Shown: one piece after another, positions 7,058 to 15,913 of the stretch | How the letters are laid out: each line of letters opens with the position of its first letter | Position numbering within the stretch: the stretch's first letter is position 1 | Source: Vulcanimicrobiota bacterium | Lineage (GTDB): Bacteria > Vulcanimicrobiota > Vulcanimicrobiia > Vulcanimicrobiales > Vulcanimicrobiaceae | Direction of reading: 5' to 3' | DNA length: 34,823 nt | NCBI GenBank assembly: GCA_019233415.1 | Contig: JAFAMK010000399.1 | Location: forward strand, 1-34,823 | The notes under the pieces: generated by a model | The model's database searches: none | Seen by the model: only the letters and a program-made list of their open reading frames with translations | What the model was told of the DNA's origin: nothing | Program-made: the position numbers and the translations under genes

Positions 7058-7085
7058 GCGCCTCGATCAACGGTCGGGGCGTTTT
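7058..7085 (+). terminator. Rho-independent terminator closing the membrane protein/peptide unit
   Basis: Stem GCGCCTCGA (7058-7066) pairs with TCGGGGCGT (7074-7082), counting two G-U pairs, around a 7-nt loop. It is followed by TTT. It begins seven bases after the stop of the 41-aa peptide. Confidence 0.75.
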
Positions 7086-7510
7086 CGAAATCGGGACGTT
7101 ACACTTTCGTCCCGTTCATCGACGACGACCCAGCGACCTCAGATAGCGGGGATTTGGGGAGACATGCTTAGGAAGAACATGGCGATCAATTTCAGGCCGC
7201 CATGATGAGCCCTTCGCTTGCACGTCGTGCCGCGCAATCGCGACGAGCGCGCCAACGATCGGCGGTATTTGCAGTCGCAGCCGGGAGCGATCGTCCGACG
7301 CGATCGAGAGGCGTGCGATCTGAGCTGCCATGGCGCGGCCTTTCCGCGGACCGGAAGCGCGCGTCGCGTTGAGTGGCCGTCATGCGTCCGCTTGGACAAT
7401 CCCCCCCTAACCCCTTGTCAAGGGCACGCTTGCGTTCTATCCTGAAGATCCCCGGGCTCCCCATTTGGTCGAGCGCGGAAGTCGCATCGAGCGGAGTTGG
7501 AAGGTGTACG
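7086..7510. other. Intergenic region with the promoter of the Rhs unit
   Basis: I see no convincing gene in these 425 bases. Short frames on both strands are Arg-rich and have no ribosome site. The only clear signals are the promoter at 7415-7443 and the ribosome site GGAAGGTG just before 7511. The transcript leader would be about 60 bases. Confidence 0.5.
7415..7443 (+). promoter_or_regulatory. Sigma-70-like promoter for the Rhs unit
   Basis: A -35 box TTGTCA (7415-7420) and a -10 box TATCCT (7438-7443) are separated by exactly 17 bases. They match 5 of 6 and 4 of 6 consensus positions. The site lies downstream of a terminator and upstream of the first gene of the next unit, which supports it. 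Confidence 0.6.
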
Positions 7511-7630
7511 ATGGCAGCTGAAAACGGCGGCGATTATTACGACACGACTGGCAGCGGAGGTTCCACAAGCAGCGGGGGATGGCGACTCGGAGACCCCTTC
7601 GATCCGATCAATTTCCCGCCGGCAAGCTGA
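7511..7630 (+). CDS. 39-aa Gly/Ser-rich small peptide
   Basis: The ribosome site GGAAGGTG precedes the ATG at 7511 by a normal distance. The peptide has an acidic/aromatic start (MAAENGGDYYDTT), a GSGGSTSSGG middle, and an ordered-looking end (WRLGDPFDPINFPPAS). It is the first gene of the unit that leads to the Rhs protein. Its Gly/Ser-rich core resembles the 48-aa and 41-aa peptides of the upstream unit in style rather than in alignable sequence. Function unknown. Confidence 0.55.
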   Translation: MAAENGGDYYDTTGSGGSTSSGGWRLGDPFDPINFPPAS

Positions 7631-7642
7631 GCTGCGCGGACG

Positions 7643-7969
7643 ATGGCAGAATGCGGTGGCAACAAAGAGATCGCATTCGACGACAGTGCGGTCGATTTTA
7701 ACGAAGCGCGCGCGGTCCAGCGGCTGTTCGGAGAGATCGCCGAAGCGCTCAAGGCACAGGGTTTAGATTGTAAGCCCAAAACCTGCCCCTCGGGCAACGC
7801 GTGCGTGCTCGACATCGATGCCCCGACCACTGCACAGATCGTGATAACGGGCGCAACCATCCCGCTCAGCGACGGCACTGACTTCATGGGCTTCAAAGCG
7901 TCGTTCAAGGGGACGGCAAAGGGCCACTGCACCTGTCGCAAGATCGTTCCTAAACCGCAACGGCTGTAG
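7643..7969 (+). CDS. 108-aa six-cysteine protein upstream of rhs
   Basis: The ATG at 7643 lies 12 bases after the previous stop. The protein has six cysteines (4, 43, 48, 54, 96, 98), including a CxC near the end (HCTCRK). An amphipathic helix spans about 19-40 (FNEARAVQRLFGEIAEALK), followed by a likely beta-rich half. The cysteine pattern could bind a metal or form disulfides. No family is recognised. It ends 23 bases before the Rhs start, so the two are almost certainly co-transcribed. It could be a chaperone, adaptor or ligase substrate for the Rhs protein, but nothing in the sequence decides this. Confidence 0.7.
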   Translation: MAECGGNKEIAFDDSAVDFNEARAVQRLFGEIAEALKAQGLDCKPKTCPSGNACVLDIDAPTTAQIVITGATIPLSDGTDFMGFKASFKGTAKGHCTCRKIVPKPQRL

Positions 7970-7992
7970 TTCGCACGCATCAGCTCGCTGCG

Positions 7993-10900
7993 ATGCAATG
8001 CGTGATCGGCGTCGAGTGCGAATATGGCGTATTTGACGGCGATTCGCAGATCGACGTTGCGACGATCATCGGCGACGTCGTATCCGCAAGCGTCGTGCCG
8101 GCGCACGCCGAATCGGCGACGCGCTTTTGGCTGCCCGACGGGCAACTCTTCATGGCGGATGGCGTGTACGCCGAGCTCGCAACGCCGCCCGAGCCAGCGG
8201 TCCATGACGTTCCGTCGCGGCTCGCCCAGGCCGTGTTTCGCAATCAGAACTGGTTTTTGGGCGCATTGGAGCGCTACTCGGCAAAAGCCGGCCGCACGCT
8301 GACTGTTCGCGGATGCTCCACGCACCTCAACATCGCGACGGCCGAGAGCCCGACCATCACGCGTCGCCTCGCGCGCGCCTTCGGGCCGCTGTTCTGCTTC
8401 ACGATGGCGGTTCCGAGCACACTGAGCTTGCTGTTCCGGCCGCGTCCCGGTCGCCTGGAGATCGCGGGACATCACATCCCCGATCCGGCGCTGCTCCGCG
8501 CGAATATCACGTTGCTCATCGGCGCCGCCGCCGCAGCACGTTCGGAACTGCTCGACGTTCCACGTTTGTCCGAGGACGCACTAGACGCCGCGCAGGTCCG
8601 GTATGGCTGGCGCTTGACCCTCGAGGCGGCAAGCCCGCAGCTGCGTGCCCGGGGCCGAAGCGCAACGCTGGTCGACAGCGCGGGACAGCAGCATCTCGCT
8701 CAAGACTACTTCGCCGCCGCGTGGCAGGCGATCGCGCCGTACCTGCGCGACGTCGTCGCCCCCACCGAAATCCGGCACGCACGGCAATACGTGTGCGGAA
8801 ACCGGACGACCGCGCTCGAGAAGCGCGTCGCACCCGCGCGTCTCGCGCGGACACGCGTGCACGCCGCGACCCTTCTGGGAGCACGAACGTTCGCGAACGC
8901 GCTGCGCACCCGGCAAGTGGCGGGACGACACTGGCGGCCGTACTTTGTTGACTGGCGCTTCATCGTGGTGCGCGCAGCGAGCGCGGCAACGACACGCTAT
9001 GTAACGATCCCGTATGCCGCATTTGGCGCGTGGGCGAGCGGAGAGCTCGACGACGAGGTCGCCCGGCAGCTTGACGCTGCGCCGCTGTGGACCCTGCGCA
9101 CGCTGCGCGACACCGACACGGTCGCTGCCTTCCAGCACGTTGATCGCGCCTCACTTGCCGCGCAACTGGAGCGCGTCGACGGGGGCAAGAAGAAGCCCAG
9201 GAAACCGCCGCCGAAGAAAAAACCGTGCTCGGTCGTGACCGACGCTGCGGGCGAGATTTGGATCTACGTTCCGACAACGCTCGATCCCGAACGCATCCGT
9301 AGCGGAACGCAAGAGCCGCCGCAAAGTGCGACGCTGGTCGCGTCCGGCGTGTTCGCGCACGACCAAACCTTCGTGAACGGTCACGTCGACCATCACGTCG
9401 CGAGCCTGGGTTTCGATTTCGCGTTTCGCCGCAATTACCGGTCGCGCATCGACTACGACGGCGTTCTAGGCCTGGGCTGGGATCACGACTACAACGTGCG
9501 TATCGTCCCGAAACAGCCCCCAAACGCCGTTCCGATCCCGGGCGGATGGGGCGAACACTACTCGCCCAATACCGCCAGCGGCGGCCTTACGTACTATCAC
9601 GGCACCGGCCGGTTAACGCAGCACGCCTTCGCCTCGTGGCAACCGTTGCAAATCCAATGGAGCGACGGCTCGTTCGATGCGATCGTATCCACGTACACGC
9701 AAAATCCCGGCGAGGAATTCGAGATCCAGCGCTATGCGGTCCTCGGGGGAACCGTTCCCGATGCCGTCAAGGGCGAGTCCGTATTCTATCGCATTCGCGG
9801 GCGCGGCGGATTGCGGATTCTGTTGAACTGTCATGGCCACATCGTTGAACGGCGCGATCGCAACCGCAATAGTATGCGCTTTAGCTACGGTGAGCCGGTT
9901 AATCCATCAACGCTCTACTCTACCTTGCAATCAATACAAGACACGGTGGGTCGCGGCTATTCGATCACCTACCGGAAAGACATCGGCAAAGTTCCTCGGA
10001 TTGACCGCATCACGGAAACCGCAGCGCTGAGCGGCCGTCCCAAGCGTTCGTGGACCTACCAGTATAACGCCGCAACCTCGGAACTCACCGGCGTAGCGCT
10101 AGTCGCAGGGAATGCCGGGACGCCGAACCTCTCGTATCGCTACCAGCGAGGCCGGCCCGGGCTGTTGACGGAGATCGTCAACCCGACCGAGTCCGTCAAT
10201 CCCATCCTGCAACGCTCGTACCTCCAAAACACTTACGCAGGCGATCGCGTCACAGCGCAGCGGGTCGGCGACCCAACGTTCGGCGTCCCCGAAAGCGGCG
10301 CGGGCGGTACATACACGATCGTACGAACGGGCAACGACGTCGTCGTCACCGACCGCGCCGGGCACGACTGGACGTACGTCCTGCGCAGCTGGGGCGATAC
10401 CGAGGTCGTCAGCGACGTCAAGGTGCGCGATGAGATCTACGACGGTGGTTTGGGCATTATGCCGGCCGATCTGGTCACCCATTACGATTACGATCAGAAC
10501 TACCACGTCAGCGACATCAGGCATCCAAGCGGCCGGAAAGAACACTTCGGATATCGTAACGCGAACGCCCAGGTCACGGAGGGCGACGAATATGACAGCG
10601 TCACGCCGAAGTACGCCCATGCCAACGACCTGGCTCGTGACGACCTCGTGTCCTACGAACTGCACCCGGCCGGAGGCGATGCACCGCTCGTCACTTCGTA
10701 CGTGTACGAGCACCTGTTCAATCAAGCAACGACCGAAACGGGGCCGCAGGGCACGACGACCTACGGCTATCTGACGCCGCCGTCGAGCAGGACCCCCGAA
10801 TACAACGGTAATCCCATTAGCATCCAACGGCCCCCGCAGGAGTTACCGGATGGCAGCAGCGTGCCCGTCGATGAGCAGTACTCGTACGGCGTCGGCGGCG

Positions 10901-13900
10901 CGGTCAACTCACATACGGACGCCGACGGGAAATTCCATTACTATAAACTCTATGCGAGCGGGCCGCTGCGTGGACTGATCTCCGCGCACAGCGTCGGAAC
11001 TCTCACCGCTGAAGCGTTCGAGTACGACCTGTTCCGCAGAGTTACGAAACGCACGGACGCGCGCGGGAACGCCTGGCAAAACGAATACGACGCGCGCGAC
11101 AACCTCGCTGCCGGAAAGGACCCTCTGTGGCAGCAGAGTCCGGATCCGGCGCCGCACTGCGAAAGTTGCACGTACGATCTGAACGATCGGTTGCAGACCC
11201 GCACCATCACCATCGTGGACGACCCGAACCCTGGGCTCACGGGTCTCACCCCAGCGGGCACGATGACGATGAAAGAGACGACGCAGTACGACGTGCTGGG
11301 CCTCAAGGTCTCCTTCGAGCAGGACGGGCGGTCAGCGTCGCCTACCGGCCGCGACGAGTTTCGCACGTGGCAATGGCGGTATGACCCCGAAGAGCGCGTG
11401 GCGCTCGCGACGACGCCACGGGCGTACGCCGGCGAGCGTCCCGATGCCCGCACACGCTACGCGTACAACGCTCGGGGGCTGACCACCGTCACGACGCAGG
11501 GAGACGGCGACCCGGCGATGGCCGTTGCGCTCAATCCATCGACGATGAGGACGGCGTACGACGAAGACGGCCGCCCGGCGATGCGCGTGAACGATTTTGC
11601 GCAAGCCTACGTGACGCGCTACGATCCGTATGGCCGCATCGCAGCAGAAGAGGGCCCCGATGGAACGATCGTGCATCGCGAGTACCGCAGCGATCGGCCC
11701 GTCCTCAAGCGCGAGTGGGTCGAGGGGCCGATCAGCGTCGCTCCCGTCGTGATCGCTGGAGCGGCCGACGTGATCCTGCAGCACGCAGACGTAACAACGG
11801 GTGCGATCCTACGGGAAGCGGAGTTGCTGGTCGACCGGAGCTATCGCATAATTCGGCGTGCAGAAAAGGTGTTCGATCCGCGTAAACGCGCCGGCATTGC
11901 CGACACGAACGTCGACGCACCAGACCTCGTGAGCGAAACGTGGTACTCCAAGGGCGGTCGCGTTTCGATGCTGGTCGACCCAGCAAAGCGGCAAACGTCA
12001 TACTCCTATGATGATGCGGGCCGCAACGATACCGTCACGCTCCCGGGGAACCATACCGTCGCACACACCTTTGATGGCTTCCTCGAACACACGGTCACCA
12101 CGACCTTCGTGCCGGACGACGGCAGCTATGTCGTGCCGCCGCTGCTGGGGCCGCGACAACCGATCGTCGTCGCCGAGACGATCACCTACGACCGGCTCGA
12201 ACGGCGTATCCGCGTCGAATCGCAAAACACAGTTACCACGTTCGCGTACAATAGCGTCGGTTCACTGCGTGCTCAAGAGTCGGCACTGGGCAGGCGTGTC
12301 TATGAATACGACCCGGCATCGCGCCGAATCAACGAGACCATAACCAACGTCCGACCCGGCACACCGGAGACGCTTCGACTTCGCTACGACTACGACCACA
12401 ACGACAACCGCGTCGCGCTGTTCGACGGCGAGCTCCGTCAGACGACGGCTACGTATGATGGGCGGAATCTCCTGATTCACTACGCACAGCCGCGACTGCC
12501 GGCGATAGAACTGGAACGTCGCAGCGACGGACTTATCGGCAAGGCCACGCGCGGAACAAGAACGGCAACGTATACGTACACCGAAACCGGGAAACCGGCG
12601 ACGATCGTGTACGCGGACGCCGGCGTCTCCACTGCCCAAATCTACGCCTACGACGGGCTGGGAAATCTGACCTGGACGCTCGACGCGAACAACCACAGCC
12701 CCGACTATCCGGTCCACGTCCTTCGTAAGCACGACTCCATCGGCCGACTTGTCCAAGAAGGCGCGATCATCGACAACATCGCCGCGGGCGTCGGTGACAT
12801 CCGGCATACAATTGACTACGAATACACGGCGGGATCCGGTTTTGAGGAGACGACGATCACCCGTCACGGTGAGACGTTCGTCTACCATGTCGGTCCGGAC
12901 AACAACTTGAAATCGATCGTGTCGAGTATTGGCGGAACGCATTCCGTCTTCGAACGGCTTCATCAGGGTCCGAACCGGAAAATCCAGACAACGCATGTCC
13001 TGGACCGGCGTGGGCAGCGCCTCGAACTGGTCGACACCCAAATCTACGACAGTGTCGGGCGCGTTTCGCGCAACGCCTTCTGGATCCGCGACGCGCTGTT
13101 CGTGCCGCACCCGGCCAGCGCGAACGATCAGCTCCTGCCGATCGCGCAGGGCGAGGACCTCCATTACGGACCGCACGGCATGATGGACGTGCGCTCGGTC
13201 CCGATGATCCTTCGGCCCGAAGAGGCGCCGGTCGTCTTGAACATCGACCCAGCGCCCGATCCTTTTGCGTTGGTCTTTGGGTATTATCGGCCGTCCGTAA
13301 CGGCGACAACTCATATACCGCTGCACCCGCCGGCCGCGATAACCTTTCAGTACGCCTACGATGGCGCAGGTCGCCTCTTATCGGAGACCGAGCAGCGCGG
13401 CGCCGAAAAGCGCGAGATCATCCGCTCGTGGGACGGGGCCAACCGCCCGTCGTTCACGAGCATGAAGGCAACGAGCTTGAATCCCAACGACGGCTCACTA
13501 ATCAGTGCAGTCGACGTGTGGCAGTACAAGTACCCCGATCCGTGGGACACGCCGCCGTGGGTTCGAAAGGATGGCGGACCGCCCGGCGGCGACGCGGTGT
13601 GGACGTTCGACGCGTCGTGGCGCCTGACGAGCGCCGTTACCCGAGTCCACCGAACGTTCGAGTACGATGCGCTCGATCGCCTTATCCATGCGCGGGTGGC
13701 TGAGGCGGGCCAGGGACACCGATATTACTATGACGGACTGGGTAGGCTGGTCGCGCGCGTGCACGACATGGTGACGAACGGACACGCATGCGACGTCTAT
13801 TTGTTCGACGGCGACACGTGCGTCGCCGAATACCGAAACGATGAAACACAGGCCCGACGCTGCTATCTATTCGACGATCGCGGCCATCTCGTTGACTGCG

Positions 13901-15309
13901 TGAACGAGGGGCGCCAACTGATCCCCCTCACGACGTTCGACGGTTCGGTCCTTGCCGTCTTCAATCGAACAACGACGCAAAACCCGCCGTTTTCACCGGC
14001 GCCGTCGATTCTCGAACGGCTGAACTTCTACTTCTACGGACTCCGATTGTTGCAAGAGACGCATAGCCTGAGCCAATTCGACGCCGAGTCGACGTATTTT
14101 GATTACTCGAGCGGTGATCCGCAGGTAAAGCCGCTGCGCGATTCGCTGATCACGATCGGGACAAACGGCAGTCGCTGGTTTGCGCTCGAACAGCTGCAAG
14201 TCAGCGGCGGGCGCTTTTTCGACTCGACGCTCGGAGCGGCGATCGCGCCGGATACGCAAGGGAGCTGGGCGGATCCCCACGCGCTCGCAAATCCGAGCGC
14301 CGGTGTCGCCGCCTACAACTCGATCGCGCTTGAGGCCACGCCCCTTGACGGTGGCGAGGTCGCCTGGAGCGCTACTAAGACGGCCGTGATAGGTATTGGA
14401 TCGGTCGTTGCCGCCGGCGCCGCGATCGCGCTGGCGCCGATCGCCGGGCCGCTGCTGCTCGTCGGGAGCGTCGTTCTTCTCGCGAGTGGGGCGTACGCCG
14501 CCTACGCGAACCGCACGCTGCACGCGATCGAAACCGGCGCCAATACATCGCTGGGCTCAATACTCCTCGCGTCGGGCGGAGACGCCGTTGGGTTGAGTGG
14601 TTTGGTCGAAGGCTATACCGGCCGCGATCTCGTCACCGGCGCAATCCTCGCGTCGGAGGACCGCAGCGCGCGCTTGGGCACTAGCATTGGCGCGGCCGTT
14701 ACTGTCGTCGCGGGAAAACCAGCCACGCGCCTTGGCGCCCGCATGGCCGACACGCTCTCGCGCAGCGTTAGTGCGTGGTGGGCGATGCGGGCTGCCATCC
14801 ACGTAAAGCTAAATGTGCCGGGCCTGGTCGAGCTGACGCGTGAGGAGGCTGAAGGCATCGTCGGCGCCGCTGGGCGGCCGTCATCGCGGACGGCGATGCT
14901 CGACGTTATCCGGCAGCTCTTGCGCACAAAGCCGGAACGCGTTTTTGCAGCCAAGTACGACGTCAACATGTGGGAAGCACCCGAGAGTTCGCCGCTGAAC
15001 GCCGTCGGAATCGAACGCAATGCAAAATGGTTCTGGCGTGAGCTGCTGCGTGATCATCCCGAGCTGTTTAGCAAGACGAACAAAGCCTTGATCAAGAAGG
15101 GCCTCTCGCCCGTGGTCGATGGGCAATGGTGCAAGCACTTCGAGTGGCATCGTTATTTCATGGATGAGACGATTCATCACCACCATATCGAGCATGGACC
15201 CATGGCTACCCCGTTGCCGGCGGGGGCTCATCAAATGTTCTACCTCGAGCTGCACCCCTTGATGCGCCCGCTCGAAGACGTCGCGGCTGGACGCTGGCCG
15301 AAGAGCTGA
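7993..15309 (+). CDS. Rhs/YD-repeat protein with N-terminal GS-fold ligase-like domain and C-terminal nuclease-like toxin
   Basis: 2438 residues. (1) Residues 1 to about 390: MQCVIGVECEYG (Glu8, Glu10), VYAELATPPE (Glu61) and RGCSTHLNIA (His111) follow the order of motifs in PafA/Dop Pup ligases and amidoligases. (2) A Lys/Pro hinge at about 397-412. (3) An Rhs shell entry near 455-500 (FAFRRNYRSR, GLGWDHDYN) and YD repeats to about 2060. (4) A core end GGRFFDSTLGAAIAPD near 2070, without the usual DPxG sequence. (5) A hydrophobic pair of helices near 2133-2175. (6) A C-terminal toxin from about 2290 with FWRELLRDHPELF, DGQWCKHFEWH and HHHHIEHGP, which suggests an HNH/endonuclease VII-like metal nuclease. 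There is no signal peptide. Composition is less GC-rich than that of neighbouring genes. The start is supported by the Dop-like MQxxIGxExEYG. Confidence 0.85.
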   Translation: MQCVIGVECEYGVFDGDSQIDVATIIGDVVSASVVPAHAESATRFWLPDGQLFMADGVYAELATPPEPAVHDVPSRLAQAVFRNQNWFLGALERYSAKAGRTLTVRGCSTHLNIATAESPTITRRLARAFGPLFCFTMAVPSTLSLLFRPRPGRLEIAGHHIPDPALLRANITLLIGAAAAARSELLDVPRLSEDALDAAQVRYGWRLTLEAASPQLRARGRSATLVDSAGQQHLAQDYFAAAWQAIAPYLRDVVAPTEIRHARQYVCGNRTTALEKRVAPARLARTRVHAATLLGARTFANALRTRQVAGRHWRPYFVDWRFIVVRAASAATTRYVTIPYAAFGAWASGELDDEVARQLDAAPLWTLRTLRDTDTVAAFQHVDRASLAAQLERVDGGKKKPRKPPPKKKPCSVVTDAAGEIWIYVPTTLDPERIRSGTQEPPQSATLVASGVFAHDQTFVNGHVDHHVASLGFDFAFRRNYRSRIDYDGVLGLGWDHDYNVRIVPKQPPNAVPIPGGWGEHYSPNTASGGLTYYHGTGRLTQHAFASWQPLQIQWSDGSFDAIVSTYTQNPGEEFEIQRYAVLGGTVPDAVKGESVFYRIRGRGGLRILLNCHGHIVERRDRNRNSMRFSYGEPVNPSTLYSTLQSIQDTVGRGYSITYRKDIGKVPRIDRITETAALSGRPKRSWTYQYNAATSELTGVALVAGNAGTPNLSYRYQRGRPGLLTEIVNPTESVNPILQRSYLQNTYAGDRVTAQRVGDPTFGVPESGAGGTYTIVRTGNDVVVTDRAGHDWTYVLRSWGDTEVVSDVKVRDEIYDGGLGIMPADLVTHYDYDQNYHVSDIRHPSGRKEHFGYRNANAQVTEGDEYDSVTPKYAHANDLARDDLVSYELHPAGGDAPLVTSYVYEHLFNQATTETGPQGTTTYGYLTPPSSRTPEYNGNPISIQRPPQELPDGSSVPVDEQYSYGVGGAVNSHTDADGKFHYYKLYASGPLRGLISAHSVGTLTAEAFEYDLFRRVTKRTDARGNAWQNEYDARDNLAAGKDPLWQQSPDPAPHCESCTYDLNDRLQTRTITIVDDPNPGLTGLTPAGTMTMKETTQYDVLGLKVSFEQDGRSASPTGRDEFRTWQWRYDPEERVALATTPRAYAGERPDARTRYAYNARGLTTVTTQGDGDPAMAVALNPSTMRTAYDEDGRPAMRVNDFAQAYVTRYDPYGRIAAEEGPDGTIVHREYRSDRPVLKREWVEGPISVAPVVIAGAADVILQHADVTTGAILREAELLVDRSYRIIRRAEKVFDPRKRAGIADTNVDAPDLVSETWYSKGGRVSMLVDPAKRQTSYSYDDAGRNDTVTLPGNHTVAHTFDGFLEHTVTTTFVPDDGSYVVPPLLGPRQPIVVAETITYDRLERRIRVESQNTVTTFAYNSVGSLRAQESALGRRVYEYDPASRRINETITNVRPGTPETLRLRYDYDHNDNRVALFDGELRQTTATYDGRNLLIHYAQPRLPAIELERRSDGLIGKATRGTRTATYTYTETGKPATIVYADAGVSTAQIYAYDGLGNLTWTLDANNHSPDYPVHVLRKHDSIGRLVQEGAIIDNIAAGVGDIRHTIDYEYTAGSGFEETTITRHGETFVYHVGPDNNLKSIVSSIGGTHSVFERLHQGPNRKIQTTHVLDRRGQRLELVDTQIYDSVGRVSRNAFWIRDALFVPHPASANDQLLPIAQGEDLHYGPHGMMDVRSVPMILRPEEAPVVLNIDPAPDPFALVFGYYRPSVTATTHIPLHPPAAITFQYAYDGAGRLLSETEQRGAEKREIIRSWDGANRPSFTSMKATSLNPNDGSLISAVDVWQYKYPDPWDTPPWVRKDGGPPGGDAVWTFDASWRLTSAVTRVHRTFEYDALDRLIHARVAEAGQGHRYYYDGLGRLVARVHDMVTNGHACDVYLFDGDTCVAEYRNDETQARRCYLFDDRGHLVDCVNEGRQLIPLTTFDGSVLAVFNRTTTQNPPFSPAPSILERLNFYFYGLRLLQETHSLSQFDAESTYFDYSSGDPQVKPLRDSLITIGTNGSRWFALEQLQVSGGRFFDSTLGAAIAPDTQGSWADPHALANPSAGVAAYNSIALEATPLDGGEVAWSATKTAVIGIGSVVAAGAAIALAPIAGPLLLVGSVVLLASGAYAAYANRTLHAIETGANTSLGSILLASGGDAVGLSGLVEGYTGRDLVTGAILASEDRSARLGTSIGAAVTVVAGKPATRLGARMADTLSRSVSAWWAMRAAIHVKLNVPGLVELTREEAEGIVGAAGRPSSRTAMLDVIRQLLRTKPERVFAAKYDVNMWEAPESSPLNAVGIERNAKWFWRELLRDHPELFSKTNKALIKKGLSPVVDGQWCKHFEWHRYFMDETIHHHHIEHGPMATPLPAGAHQMFYLELHPLMRPLEDVAAGRWPKS

Positions 15310-15356
15310 CCGTCGCAACGTGGTTAACGCACGGCATCGCCGGCTCGGTCGACCGC

Positions 15357-15506
15357 TTACAGGTCTTGATTCCGCTTAGGGAGGATATTAATACGTTGTT
15401 GGAGCCCCGCAACCGTGACAAAGCGCGGCAAAGCCTTATCGCCGGCCTCAAGGCGAGTAGCGCGCAGCAACTCGATCAGGCGTAGCAGCGAGAATCGCGC
15501 ACACAT
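15357..15506 (-). pseudogene. Truncated, frameshifted copy of the SRAP gene 5' end
   Basis: The minus strand from ATG 15506 encodes MCARFSL, identical to the start of the intact SRAP gene. Bases 15457-15513 align with 5466-5523 with about nine differences and a one-base deletion. Putting that base back restores TPDRVAARYS against APDRVAARYP. Further on, a frame gives RINILP where SRAP has RFNIAP. The rest of the gene is missing, and the Rhs stop lies 48 bases beyond. The remnant's ATG shares a base with the antitoxin stop (TGATG). Confidence 0.75.
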
Positions 15507-15910
15507 CAGGTAGAACGCTCAGCTCGACGACGTGCCGCACCGAGTTCTCGGCGCACATCGGCCGCGGCTGACGCAATGACGTCTGGGGCCCGTTCGATCG
15601 CCTTCAGCAGAATGCGAGCCGGGAGGTCCGGGATCGCGCGATGCTGCTCCCACTGCTGAACGGTTCGCGCACTCAGACTGAACCGGTGCGCAAACTCGAT
15701 CTGCGATAGCTGAAGCTTCTGACGAATCGCTCGCACGTCCGGGACCGGCACGTCGTAGCTGTTCCCGCCGACGTGTGCGCGAAACCGCGTGTAACGCCCG
15801 GTGAGTCCGAGCGCGCGCTTTTCGGCAGCAGCTTCGGCGTTGATCTCTGCGCGGCTTTTCTTTCCGAGCCGCGACCAATCGACGTGCGGGTCACGTTCAT
15901 TCGAGGGCAT
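15506..15910 (-). CDS. XRE-type helix-turn-helix antitoxin
   Basis: This is a 134-residue protein. Residues 1-55 are polar, with a short strand-rich part (GGNSYDVPVPD). The C-terminal half is an XRE DNA-binding domain: VRAIRQKLQLSQIEFAHRF, then LSARTVQQWEQHRAIPD as turn and recognition helix, as in HigA/MqsA-type antitoxins. Such proteins neutralise their toxin and repress the shared promoter. The ATG (15910) falls inside the 3' end of the toxin gene if the toxin frameshift is repaired, a typical toxin-antitoxin overlap. The stop overlaps the start of the broken SRAP copy. Confidence 0.82.
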   Translation of the reverse strand: MPSNERDPHVDWSRLGKKSRAEINAEAAAEKRALGLTGRYTRFRAHVGGNSYDVPVPDVRAIRQKLQLSQIEFAHRFSLSARTVQQWEQHRAIPDLPARILLKAIERAPDVIASAAADVRRELGAARRRAERST

Positions 15911-15913
15911 ACG

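Noticed and set aside
7192..7464. 90-codon minus-strand frame in the gap before the Rhs unit
   Set aside because: It is Arg-rich, has no ribosome site and overlaps the plus-strand promoter.
7993..15309. Assignment of the Rhs protein to a type VI secretion cargo
   Set aside because: No PAAR, VgrG, Hcp or other secretion gene is in the window, and the N-terminus is ligase-like instead.
5516..15506. Target-site duplication of a transposon
   Set aside because: The flanking similarity (about 58 bp, diverged, in frame with SRAP) is a gene fragment rather than a short exact duplication, and no transposase or integrase was seen.
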